Below are positions 1 to 7,200 of a stretch of 12,683 nucleotides of DNA, piece after piece. The position numbers were made by a program, and so were the translations under genes. Numbering within the stretch: position 1 is the first letter of the stretch; each line of letters opens with the position of its first letter. Source of the DNA: Myxococcales bacterium UBA5297 (GTDB taxonomy: Bacteria; Myxococcota; Myxococcia; Myxococcales; UBA5297); the NCBI GenBank assembly GCA_002408385.1, contig DHSB01000113.1, positions 57,003 to 69,685 of the forward strand. The letters are read 5' to 3'. Below the pieces are notes generated by a model that worked only from the letters and a program-made list of their open reading frames with translations, made no database searches and had not been told where the DNA came from.

Positions 1-336
1 CTTTCACCGCGAACGCCCCTCCGCCGGTGTCCGCTCGCGCCTCTTTCACCGCGAACGCCCCTCCGCCGGTATCCGCTCGCACCCCTTTCATCGCGAAAGC
101 CCCTCTGCCGGTGTCCGTCTACGCCCCTTTCGCCGCGAAAGCCCCTCTGCCGGTGTCCGCTCGCGCCTCTTTCACCGCGAAAGCCCCTCTGCCGGTGTCC
201 GCGCGCGCCTCTTTCACCGCGAAAGCCGCTCCTCCGGTGTCCGTCTACGCCCCTTCTGCCGCGGAAGCGCCCCTCTCGCCATGACGCAGCCGCTCTTTCA
301 CCCGCGAAGGAGCCTCGTCGCCACCCGTTCGCGTAG
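1..336. repeat. 42-bp tandem repeat array, about 8 units, open at left edge
   Basis: Units begin at 1, 43, 85, 127, 169, 211, 253 and 295, each 42 bp and starting CTTTCACCGCG or a variant. Units 1-6 are close copies. Unit 7 (253-294) is diverged and unit 8 (295-336) is recognisable but degenerate, so the array decays rightward and probably continues left of the window. Because 42 is a multiple of three, the repeat is open in the + frame through position 3, ending at a TGA at 282-284. There it reads as 14-residue Ala/Pro/Ser-rich units of the form VSARASFTAKAPLP. It could be the repetitive C-terminal tail of a protein starting outside the window, or a non-coding minisatellite. Third codon positions in this frame are not as GC-rich as in the clear genes nearby, and the - strand frame reads similarly except for TAG stops. 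I therefore leave the coding status open. Confidence 0.85.
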
Positions 337-550
337 CTTCCACCGATAGAGCGCGTCTTCCGGGTGCCGTCGGTTGCGCTCGCGCTGGCAGAGCCTCTTC
401 GCAGGCGACTGCGAACCTCCTTCGCGCGCACCCACCTATCCGTTCGCCCTCCGCTCGCCTGTCTTGCTGAGCGAGAGCTCGGCTCCCGGCCTTGAACAAG
501 GCTCATGACGCCGGCTACCCTGCCCTCTTGTCTCGAGGGAGGGGGACCCC
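337..550. other. Intergenic region, further degenerate repeat traces and leader of next gene
   Basis: With the tandem array this makes about 550 bases without a secure gene. From 337 to about 430 there are faint C/T-rich echoes of the 42-bp unit, too diverged to phase reliably. The rest holds only a candidate promoter and the Shine-Dalgarno-like GAGGGAGGGGG at about 535-545 belonging to the gene at 551. A - strand open frame across 245-499 has Arg/Ala-rich composition and no ribosome binding site, and I do not regard it as a gene. Confidence 0.5.
492..521 (+). promoter_or_regulatory. Candidate sigma70-type promoter for the gene at 551
   Basis: TTGAAC at 492-497 and TACCCT at 516-521 are separated by 18 nt. 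This would place a transcription start near 528 and leave a leader of about 23 nt containing the purine-rich ribosome binding site. It is a motif match by eye in GC-rich DNA, so it is tentative. Confidence 0.35.
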
Positions 551-1267
551 ATGGCGCCACGGAAGCTGTCTGCGCTCGCTTCGCTGGATTCGACCTGGAC
601 GGAGCTGTCCTACTCGTGCGCCCGCCTCGCCGGCGACCCGCGTGCGGCGGACTTCATCCCCACCATCGATCCCCTGCTCGACGAGCTCGAGACCGTGCGG
701 CGTGGCCAGCGGCGCACCTCGCTCGGCGAAATCGAGGCAAAGGCGCTGTGTGACTACCTCGGCAACCAGCTCGACGCGTTGGTAGACGATTTCGCGGCCA
801 CCCTCGTCTTCGTGATCAAGGACCGCCGCTCGAGCCGCCTCACCCGCTACCTGCGTCAGCCCCCGCACCTGATCACGCGGATGGCGCTGGGGCCGGAGCT
901 CGACTTCGTCCGAAGCTGGCCCATGTCACTTCTCGACGAGCCGGAGGCCGCCTTGAGCGCCTTCGCACCGCGCTTCTCCGAGCTCATCCAGAAGGCCGAC
1001 GCCGCGCTCGTCCAGCAGGGCGCGGCCACAAGCGCCCGCGCCGATTTCCGGGTTCGAGTGATCCATCCGTTCGTGGACCGGGCCAACGACGCTCGCTTCC
1101 AGCTCTACGCACAGCTCGCCAACCGCGCGCAGGAGCTGAAGCTCGGAAAGCACTGGCCAGACGAGTTCTTCAAGACGCGCTCGAAGCGGCGCGCTTCCCG
1201 GTCGGATGTGACCGAGGCGAGCGAGGCTATCGCACCGGGCACCGTGGCCCCGACGGGCACCGAGTAG
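551..1267 (+). CDS. Uncharacterised 238-residue, mostly helical protein
   Basis: I do not recognise a named family. The ATG at 551 is chosen because a strong purine-rich Shine-Dalgarno stretch (GAGGGAGGGGG) ends about 5 nt before it. The product has no signal peptide or membrane segment and looks cytosolic and largely alpha-helical. Residues 1-60 carry alternating hydrophobic and acidic helices, and a segment near residues 75-105 is hydrophobic (DDFAATLVFVIKDRRSSR). The region around 165-215 is rich in Arg, Phe and Tyr (VRVIHPFVDRAND). The protein ends in a basic cluster (KTRSKRRASR) followed by a low-complexity Ser/Ala/Thr/Pro tail. Two Cys lie far apart and suggest no metal site. The next gene starts about 105 nt downstream on the same strand and could be co-transcribed. 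It is a real gene on the basis of codon usage, length and ribosome binding site, with function unknown. Confidence 0.8.
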   Translation: MAPRKLSALASLDSTWTELSYSCARLAGDPRAADFIPTIDPLLDELETVRRGQRRTSLGEIEAKALCDYLGNQLDALVDDFAATLVFVIKDRRSSRLTRYLRQPPHLITRMALGPELDFVRSWPMSLLDEPEAALSAFAPRFSELIQKADAALVQQGAATSARADFRVRVIHPFVDRANDARFQLYAQLANRAQELKLGKHWPDEFFKTRSKRRASRSDVTEASEAIAPGTVAPTGTE

Positions 1268-1362
1268 CAGCCGCCCCCGGCGCCTCCCGCGCGTCCGCCG
1301 CCCCGGTTTGCCCCAACCTTGCCGATTTGCGGTAGAAGGTGCGCCCTATCCCCGGGGCATGC

Positions 1363-1367
1363 GGAGG
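1363..1367 (+). promoter_or_regulatory. Shine-Dalgarno GGAGG deciding a TTG start
   Basis: GGAGG sits 5 nt upstream of TTG at 1373. The reading frame stays open to another TTG at 1319, but that codon has no comparable ribosome binding site. The start at 1373 is therefore preferred. Confidence 0.7.
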
Positions 1368-1372
1368 TCGCG

Positions 1373-1765
1373 TTGAGCGTCAACATCGAGGTTGGCAGGG
1401 CGATTCAGTTCGAGCCGTTCTGGGCCTGGCTCAAGCAGCACATGAACTGCATCCTGCGCGCGGGCACCAGCGAGGCCATCCTCTACGACCACGAGTCGCT
1501 CCACTGGCAGCTCGAAGAGGACCCGGACGGCAACCCCAACGCAATCCTGGTGCTTGGCAAGGTGGTCATCGCCGAGTTGATCATCGAGGCGAACGAGATC
1601 CTCTTCGTCCAAATCACCCCCGACAAGAGCGGCGAGGAGCCGCAGTACCTCTTCGAGCTGTTCGGCGGCCCGCGCGAGGAGCCGTACCCGCTCTACCACT
1701 TCGTCCTCACCCACGGATTCGAGGGCGAAGAGGCCAGCGCGCATCCTCCGGCGCTCAAGCACTGA
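1373..1765 (+). CDS. Uncharacterised 130-residue acidic alpha/beta protein
   Basis: The TTG start at 1373 gives a product beginning MSVNIEVGRAIQFEPFWAWL. The protein is small and acidic with no signal peptide or membrane helix. An aromatic N-terminal helix (FEPFWAWLKQHMNCIL, residues 13-28) is followed by alternating beta-like stretches: AILYDHESLHWQLEED, AILVLGKVVIAELIIEANEILFVQI, QYLFELFGG and YPLYHFVLTHGF. This is a compact alpha+beta pattern, ending in a short disordered Ala/His/Pro tail. The fold could be a small ligand-binding or partner-binding domain, but I recognise no catalytic motif and assign no function. It lies downstream of the 551-1267 gene on the same strand and is convergent with rsmA. 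Confidence 0.8.
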   Translation: MSVNIEVGRAIQFEPFWAWLKQHMNCILRAGTSEAILYDHESLHWQLEEDPDGNPNAILVLGKVVIAELIIEANEILFVQITPDKSGEEPQYLFELFGGPREEPYPLYHFVLTHGFEGEEASAHPPALKH

Positions 1766-1876
1766 CCGGCGCTGCGGTTTCGAGCGCGGGTGTGCTCACC
1801 GCCTCGCGGCAGCGGCGCCTCGAAGTCTGCCCGGCCGCACAGCCCGGGCACCGCTCGCAACCGAAGCGATCGGCCG

Positions 1877-2007
1877 CAGGTTGGTAGAGGCGCATGGCAA
1901 TGCGCCCGTCGAGGAATCGAAGTGAGGCGCGGCCGATTCGAGGGTCCCCGGCGGCCGGCACGAAGGCCGGCCCTCTGGAATCGTGCTGCCGCGCGACGAA
2001 TCAAGGT
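1877..2007 (-). repeat. Structured intergenic repeat, copy 1 (inverted relative to copy 2)
   Basis: Read on the - strand, this copy has two conserved blocks. Block 1 is 2007-1924 (84 nt, starting ACCTTGATTCGTCGCGC) and block 2 is 1917-1877 (41 nt, starting ATTCCTCGACGG), separated by only 6 nt. Both blocks recur on the + strand at 4063-4148 and 4229-4269. By eye, block 1 differs at about 7 positions plus a 2-nt gap, and block 2 at 2 positions. Two hairpins are visible. Hairpin B has arms 1953-1959 and 1966-1972 (GGCCGGC/GCCGGCC, 6-nt loop). Hairpin A has arms 1889-1895 and 1900-1906 (GGCGCAT/ATGCGCC, 4-nt loop). It resembles a REP- or MITE-like non-autonomous element. No coding capacity is seen. 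Confidence 0.85.
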
Positions 2008-2037
2008 CAGTAGTTCTGGGTGAGCAGAAGCGACCGA

Positions 2038-2064
2038 GTCGAAGAAGGCTTTCTCGACGCCTTT
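2038..2064. terminator. Weak candidate terminator between convergent genes
   Basis: Two alternative stems overlap here. AAGGC at 2045-2049 pairs with GCCTT at 2059-2063 across a 9-nt loop, followed on the + strand by TTC. GTCGA at 2038-2042 pairs with TCGAC at 2054-2058. The position at the rsmA stop suits a bidirectional terminator, but there is no long T-tract. Confidence 0.25.
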
Positions 2065-2889
2065 TCAGCCGAGCGCCCGCTCGATGGCGGCGAACTGCGC
2101 GGGCGAGAGGTTCTCGGCGCGCTCCTTGGGATCGACCCCCGCGGCCTCGAGGGCGGCGGCGATGCGCTCGGGGCCGCCGAGCGACTTGTCGGACTTGAGC
2201 GTGTTGAGCAGCACCTTGCGCCGATGCGCGAAGGCCGCCTTCACGAGCTGCACGAACCTCGCGTGGTCGGCGATCTGCACGCGGGGCTGTTCCTGGAGGT
2301 CGATGCGCACCACCGCCGAGTCGACCTTCGGCGGCGGCAGGAAGACGCCCGCTGGCACCTCGAAGGCGAGCTCGACGTCGGCGTACGCCTGCAGCAGCAC
2401 CGACAAGAGCCCGTAGTCCCTGCTCCCGGGACCGGAGGCGATGCGCTGGGCGACCTCCTTCTGCAGAAGGAAGACCGCGCGGCGCACGTGCGCGCGCTGG
2501 TCGAGCACCTCGAAGAGGATGGAGCTCGAGAGCTGGTAGGGCAGGTTGCCGGCGACCACCGGCCGCTCGACGCCCGAGAGCGCGGCGAAGTCGACCGCGG
2601 CGGCGTTGGCCGCGACGAGCTCGACGTTGGGCAGGGCGAGCTCCTTCTCGAGCACCGCGACGAGGTCGCGGTCGCGCTCGACGGCCACTACCCGCGCGCC
2701 GGTCTCCGCGAGCCTGCGCGTCAGGTGCCCGAGGCCGGCGCCCAGCTCGACGACGGTGTCGCCCGGGCCGATCCCGCAGGTCGCGGCGATGCGCCCCAGG
2801 AAGCGCTCGTCGCCGAGGAAGTTCTGGCCCCAGTCCTTCTTGGGCCGCAGTCGGTACTTGCGAAGCAGCTCGCCGGGGGTCGCGCTCAT
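2065..2889 (-). CDS. rsmA: 16S rRNA (adenine(1518)-N6/adenine(1519)-N6)-dimethyltransferase RsmA/KsgA
   Basis: RsmA/KsgA transfers four methyl groups from S-adenosylmethionine to two adjacent adenines in the loop of 16S rRNA helix 45, late in small-subunit assembly. The 274-residue length is normal. Visible motifs are the N-terminal KKDWGQNFL (residues 17-25), the SAM-binding motif I VVELGAGLGHLT (46-57), motif II ending VVAVERD (67-73), and the catalytic motif IV NLPY (115-118). Also visible are the FLPPPKVDSAVVR segment (183-195) and the C-terminal helical domain with FAHRRKVLLNTLK (220-232). The ATG at 2889 overlaps the tsaD stop as ATGA, with GGAG 7 nt upstream inside tsaD. This indicates translational coupling in a tsaD-rsmA operon. 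The frame extends 100 codons upstream inside tsaD, but that part is Arg-rich shadow sequence. All key residues look intact. Loss of KsgA gives kasugamycin resistance in many bacteria (family knowledge). Confidence 0.97.
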   Translation of the reverse strand: MSATPGELLRKYRLRPKKDWGQNFLGDERFLGRIAATCGIGPGDTVVELGAGLGHLTRRLAETGARVVAVERDRDLVAVLEKELALPNVELVAANAAAVDFAALSGVERPVVAGNLPYQLSSSILFEVLDQRAHVRRAVFLLQKEVAQRIASGPGSRDYGLLSVLLQAYADVELAFEVPAGVFLPPPKVDSAVVRIDLQEQPRVQIADHARFVQLVKAAFAHRRKVLLNTLKSDKSLGGPERIAAALEAAGVDPKERAENLSPAQFAAIERALG

Positions 2890-3896
2890 GCGGCGGCTCC
2901 GAGCCGCCAGGCAGGGTCGGCGTTGAGCGCCATGCCCGCGCGCTCGCCGCGCTGGAAGGCGTGGGTCCCGGCGACGGCGATCATCGCGCCGTTGTCGGTG
3001 CACAGCCGCGGGGGCGGCAGGAACAGCTCGAGCCCGTCGTCGGCGGCGCGCTCGGCGGCGAGGGCCCGCAGCCGGCTGTTGGCGGCGACGCCGCCGGAGA
3101 GCACGAGCCGGCGCAGCCCGAGCTTGCGGGCCGCCTTCATCGCCTTGCGGGTGAGCGGATCGGCGACCGCCTCCTGGAAGGAGGCGCACAGGTCGGCGAG
3201 CTGCTGGCCCTCGGGGTTGGGATGGGCGCGCAGCCAGGTGAGCACCGAGGTCTTGAGCCCGGAGAAGGAGAAGTCGAGCTCGGCGCCCTTGATCTGCGCG
3301 CGCGGGAAGCGGATCGCCTTGCCGTCGCCGGACTGGGCGAGCGCGTCGATCTGGATGCCGCCGGGATAGGGCAGGCCGAGCATCTTGGCGACCTTGTCGT
3401 AGGCCTCGCCGGCCGCGTCGTCGCGCGTCTGGCCGACGAGCTGATAGCGCCCGAATCTCTCGACGGCAAAGAGGCTGGTGTGGCCGCCGGAGACGACGAG
3501 CCCGAGGAACGGCGGCTCGGGCGGATTGTCGGTGAGGCGGGCGGCGAGCAGGTGGCCTTCGAGGTGGTTGACGCCGACCAGCGGCCTGCCCGAGAGCCAG
3601 GCGAGCCCCTTGGCGGCCTGCACCCCGACGAGCAGCGCGCCGATGAGCCCCGGCCCGCTGGTCACGGCGATGGCGTCGAGGTCGGCGAGGCCCACGCCCG
3701 CCTTGACGAGCGCCTCGTCGACGACCGGCAGCACCTGCATCACGTGGTTGCGCGAGGCGAGCTCGGGGACGACCCCGCCCCAGCGCCGGTGCACCTCGAT
3801 TTGCGATGAGACGACGTCGGAGAGGGCGATCCGCCCGTCGCGCACTACGGCGGCGGCGGTCTCGTCGCAGGAGGTCTCCATTCCGAGTACGAGCAA
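2886..3896 (-). CDS. tsaD: tRNA N6-adenosine threonylcarbamoyltransferase TsaD
   Basis: TsaD (Gcp/YgjD/Kae1 family) transfers the threonylcarbamoyl group from threonylcarbamoyl-AMP to A37 of ANN-decoding tRNAs. In bacteria it works with TsaB and TsaE and forms the t6A modification. The 336 residues match the family length. Diagnostic motifs are METSCDET (6-13), the metal-binding NHLEGH with His111 and His115, and SGGHT (136-140). Others are DDAAGEAYDK (159-168), FSFSGLK (209-215), GGVAAN (268-273) and CTDNGAMIA with the third metal ligand Asp301. The TTG start at 3896 has AGGAG 5 nt upstream and gives the usual short MLVLG lead before the ETSCDET motif. The internal ATG five codons later would remove the first beta strand. 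It is the first gene of an operon with rsmA through an ATGA overlap. tsaB and tsaE are not in this window. Confidence 0.97.
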   Translation of the reverse strand: MLVLGMETSCDETAAAVVRDGRIALSDVVSSQIEVHRRWGGVVPELASRNHVMQVLPVVDEALVKAGVGLADLDAIAVTSGPGLIGALLVGVQAAKGLAWLSGRPLVGVNHLEGHLLAARLTDNPPEPPFLGLVVSGGHTSLFAVERFGRYQLVGQTRDDAAGEAYDKVAKMLGLPYPGGIQIDALAQSGDGKAIRFPRAQIKGAELDFSFSGLKTSVLTWLRAHPNPEGQQLADLCASFQEAVADPLTRKAMKAARKLGLRRLVLSGGVAANSRLRALAAERAADDGLELFLPPPRLCTDNGAMIAVAGTHAFQRGERAGMALNADPAWRLGAAA

Positions 3897-3901
3897 GGTG
3901 T

Positions 3902-3906
3902 CTCCT
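3902..3906 (-). promoter_or_regulatory. Shine-Dalgarno AGGAG deciding the tsaD TTG start
   Basis: On the - strand AGGAG lies 5 nt before the TTG at 3896-3894. This supports the non-ATG start over the ATG at residue 6. Confidence 0.75.
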
Positions 3907-4021
3907 GAAGAAACAGACCTCCGGCAGGAACAGGCCGCGCGCGGCGGCCCGTTCCGGTCGGATCAGTGCGGGCGTCGAACCCGAGGCTGGCGAGGTTTTA
4001 CCTCAGCCGAACGAGAAACAC

Positions 4022-4041
4022 GCGGAGCCTCGAAGCTCCGC
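4022..4041 (-). terminator. Candidate hairpin terminator downstream of the response-regulator gene
   Basis: GCGGAGC at 4022-4028 and GCTCCGC at 4035-4041 form a perfect 7-bp stem with a 6-nt loop. On the - strand the stem is followed by GTGTTTCTC, a poor T-tract. It lies about 260 nt past the response-regulator stop and in the tsaD leader. It could be a weak terminator or a leader structure. Confidence 0.3.
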
Positions 4042-4062
4042 CCGTTCACCCTCGAGCTACGA

Positions 4063-4269
4063 ACCTTGAGATTCGTTGCGTGGCAGCACGATTCCGGAGG
4101 GTCAGCCTTCGTGCTGGCCGCCGGGAACCCTCGAATCGGCCGCGCCTCTGCCCAAGCCGGCCGAGCCGGAGCCAGAAGGAACCCGGGAGGTCGGGGGCGG
4201 CCGGCAAGCTCGGCCGAGTAGGTCTCCAATTCCTCGACGGGCGCATTGCCATGCGCCCCTACCGACCTG
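4063..4269 (+). repeat. Structured intergenic repeat, copy 2, with about 75 nt of extra internal sequence
   Basis: Block 1 (4063-4148) and block 2 (4229-4269) match copy 1 in inverted orientation. Hairpin B has arms GGTCAGC (4100-4106) and GCTGGCC (4113-4119) around the same CTTCGT loop as copy 1. Relative to copy 1, one G-C pair became A-T by a double change and one C-G pair became a T-G wobble. Hairpin A has arms GGGCGCAT (4239-4246) and ATGCGCCC (4251-4258) around TGCC. Between the blocks are 80 nt (4149-4228) where copy 1 has 6. The extra stretch carries its own 9-bp inverted repeat, CGGCCGAGC at 4158-4166 and GCTCGGCCG at 4208-4216. Confidence 0.85.
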
Positions 4270-4297
4270 TGACCGGTGGCATCTTCTTTCCGAATGC

Positions 4298-7200
4298 CTA
4301 GCGCAGGTCCTTGAGGATGATCCTCACCTCAGCGGCGAAGTCCCCGTTCGGATCGAGCACGAGGTAGCGCTGATAGGCGCGCGCCGCGTCCTTGTTGCGA
4401 CCCATCATCTGATAGGCGGTTCCCAGGGCGACGTGCCCGCGCGCGTGATCGGGAGCCTTGGCCAGGCCCTTCTCGAGATAGGGGACGGCAGCCTTGGGCG
4501 AGGTCTCTACCAACGAGAGGCCAAGACCGAGCAAGGCTTCGGTGCCCGCGGGATTGACGCGCAGCGCGTTCTTGAAGTCGGCGACCGCGAGCTTGAGCTT
4601 GTTGCGCGCGAAGTTCTTGTTCCCCGACTTGACGAACTGGGCGTACTCGACCGCGGAGTCATCGGGGGCGGCCGGCTCTTGCTTCTTCGCGCCTTCGTCG
4701 TTGCTGTCCCGAGGCTCGGCAGCCTGCGCCGCGGCGCTCGCGTCTTCGGGCGCGCCCGCGTCGCCAGGCTCGGGCGCGGCAACGGCAGCCGTATCGGCGG
4801 AAGGCGAATCGGTCGGGTCGGCGACCGAAGGCGCTTGCTCGCCCTCGTTGGCGGGCTGCGCGCCCGGATCGGCCTTCGGTGGCTCGTCCGGTGTCGCGAC
4901 CTTCGGTGGCTCGCCCGCGGTCGGCTCGGCCGGCTGCGCGGGCTGCCCGTCCTCGACGACCGCGGGGGCGGGCTTTCCCCCGAGCAGCCCCCAGGCTGCA
5001 AATCCACCGACCGCCAGCACGAGCAGAACGACGACGATGGGCCAGCGGCGCTTCGGCGCCAAGCCGGCTCGAGCCCACTCCTCCTCGATAGAGAGGGTCT
5101 CGTCGGGAGCCATCGGCGTGGGCAAGGACTCGAAGGGCGCGGAGGCGATGGGCGACGGCCCGCCGAACGCGGGAGCGTACGAAGGCGCAGGCTCGGCCGC
5201 TGCCGCGGAAGGGTCGGGAGCGGGGGCGTCGACGAAGGAGATGTAGGCGCCTGACGAGGGAGGCGCCGGCTCCTCGGGCTCGCGCGGGGGCTCGGCGGCG
5301 GCCCCTCCGAAGACCGGCCCCTGAAGGCCCTGCTCGGCGACACCCGGGTCGGCGACCACGGTCAGCGGCATCGGCGCCGCCGGCTGCGCCACGGGCTCGG
5401 TGAGCGGAATCGCCACCACCGGCGTTTCCGCAGCCGGCTCGGCGGCGACCGCGGACGCGGGCTCGGGCGTGGCGAGCGGCGCAGGGCTCGTCTCCACACC
5501 GGGCTTCACCCTGCCGAAGAAGATGTCGGCCGGGGTCGGCTCGCGGCCTACGGCCGCGACGGGCTCGTCGGCATCGACGGCCGCGGGCACCTCGAGCGGG
5601 TCCGGCGGCGCAAGCCACGAGGCCCAGCCCTCGGTCATCGACACCGAGCGCCTGGCCGGAGCTTCGGCCGGGGCGACCGCTTCGACGGGGGCAGGATCCG
5701 CCGGCGCGGCGGGCTCGACCGGCGTGGCCGCAGTGGCCTCCGCCGCGGCGGGCGCGGCTTCGGGCACCGGGGTCGGCACCGAATCCGCCTCGTCGCCGTC
5801 GCGCTGCTCGAAGAAGAAGACCTCGGCGCGTTTCAACCCGTCGGACGGCTCCTCGGCCAGGCTCGAGGAAGCAGGCTTTTCGGCAGGCGAGACGGGAGCA
5901 GGCTCCTCCTTCGGACCGCTGAACCACGCGCTGCCTTGCGCGTCTCCGGCCGTCGCCTCGCCGGTCTGCTCGGGCGCGATCGGCGCGCTGCCGGCCTCCG
6001 GCTCCTCGGGGGCAGGCTCGCTCCATTGGGCAGGCGCAGGTGAATCCGGCTGCGGCGCTGCGGAGGCTTCGCCCGCGGGCGCGGCCCAGGCCGGGCCACC
6101 TTCCGGCGCCTCTTGCGGCGGCGCCGACCCGAGCGCTGCCGGAGCCTCCGGTTGCGTCGAGGGCTCGGCCGGTGACTCGCCTTCGGGAGCGGCCCACTGA
6201 GCCGGATGCGCGGCCTCGAGCGAGCCCGTGTCGACCGCGCCGGCCGCCGGGGCCTCCACCGGCGCGTCGGCGGGCGCCTGGCCCTCCGGAGCGCTCCACT
6301 GCGCAGGCTGCGCGGCCTCCTGAACCGCCGCGCCGGCCGGCGGCTCCTCGACTCCGGGCGAGCCGGCCGCTTCCTGGGCCACGTGCTGGGCGGCCTCTGC
6401 GGGAGCAGGCTCGCTCTCTTTGCCGGACTTCGGCCCGGCCAGCAGCCACTGCTCGATGTCCTTGGGCTTGGTCTCCCTGTGCGGCTTGCTCTCGCCGACC
6501 TCGCGGATGAGGCCCTCGAAGAACAGTTTGCTGACGATGCCGAGCGCGGCGAGGTCGTCGAAGTCCGAGTCGTCGATGAGCGCCTCGAGCGAGCGCTGGC
6601 CGTCGAAGAGCCGCAGCAGGCCGTTGATCTCGTCGGGGATCTCGGCGAGCCGCTCGGCGAGCTGCTGGTAGTCGATCTCGAAGACGGTGCTCAGCGGGGG
6701 AAGCTGCTCGAGCATCCGGCCCCACTCGTCGATGCGGCGCATGCCCTCCATCAGCAGGCCCTGCGTCGACATCTGCAGGCGATCGTCGCGGTCGTGCGGC
6801 CCGAACTCGAGCTCGAAGGTGCCCTCGTTCGCGTTGAGCAGCCGGTAGAAGGCGTTCTCACCCTTCAGGCGTCCGAGCTCGGCGTCGATGAGCTTGCCGT
6901 CGCGAAAGAAGACCCGCGCGTCCTTGCCGCCGACCTTCAGGCGCATCGTGCCGGTTTTACGCCCCATCTCGAAGGTCTGCACCAGGTCGACGACGCCCAT
7001 GTCGCCGAGGTTGCCCGAGAACGCCTTGCCCTCTTTGCGCTCGCGCTCCATGCGCTCCTTCTCGCGCTTGGAGAGCAGGATCTTCACGCGGGCGACGATC
7101 TCTTTGATGTAGATGGGCTTGGTCAGGTAGTCCTCGACGCCCAGCTCGAGGCCCTTGAGCTTGTGCTCGACCGACTTCTGCGCGGTCAGGAAGATGAACG

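Larger units (their letters stand above)
1766..2064. other. Convergent intergenic region carrying repeat copy 1
   Basis: This 299-nt stretch lies between the 3' ends of the 130-residue gene (+) and rsmA (-). Its first 110 nt show no gene or clear signal. The remainder holds copy 1 of the structured intergenic repeat (1877-2007) and a weak hairpin pair next to the rsmA stop. The short open frames here are Arg-rich and lack ribosome binding sites. Confidence 0.6.
3897..4297. other. 401-nt intergenic region upstream of tsaD, hairpins plus repeat copy 2
   Basis: This region separates the 3' end of the response-regulator gene from the tsaD start, both on the - strand. It contains the tsaD ribosome binding site and a bulged hairpin at 3985-4008 (GGCT...GAGGT, TTT loop, ACCTC, AGCC). 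A perfect 7-bp hairpin lies at 4022-4041, and copy 2 of the structured repeat is at 4063-4269. I see no convincing tsaD promoter. The open frames here are shadows without ribosome binding sites. Confidence 0.6.

Noticed and set aside
1..336. CRISPR array
   Set aside because: The 42-bp units abut each other with no unique spacers, and no cas genes are present.
1308..1338. Possible promoter TTGCCC/TAGAAG upstream of the 130-residue gene
   Set aside because: The spacer is 19 nt and both hexamers are poor. The gene may instead be read from the gene upstream.
1930..1950. tRNA-like T-arm (GATTCGAGGGTCCC)
   Set aside because: The flanking sequence does not form an acceptor or anticodon arm. The match lies within the dispersed repeat.
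2020..3369. 449-residue + strand open frame opposite rsmA and tsaD
   Set aside because: It is fully antisense to two genes with complete catalytic motifs. Its composition is a typical GC-rich shadow (Arg/Gly/Glu/Leu) and it has no family features.
1877..4269. Composite transposon carrying tsaD-rsmA
   Set aside because: No transposase is present, the enclosed genes are core housekeeping genes, and the ends show no target-site duplication I can see. An inverted repeat pair is reported instead.
4076..6200. Long + strand open frames (392 and 266 residues) opposite the response-regulator gene
   Set aside because: They are Ser/Gly/Ala or Arg-rich mirror images of the Pro/Ala/Glu linker codons, without ribosome binding sites.
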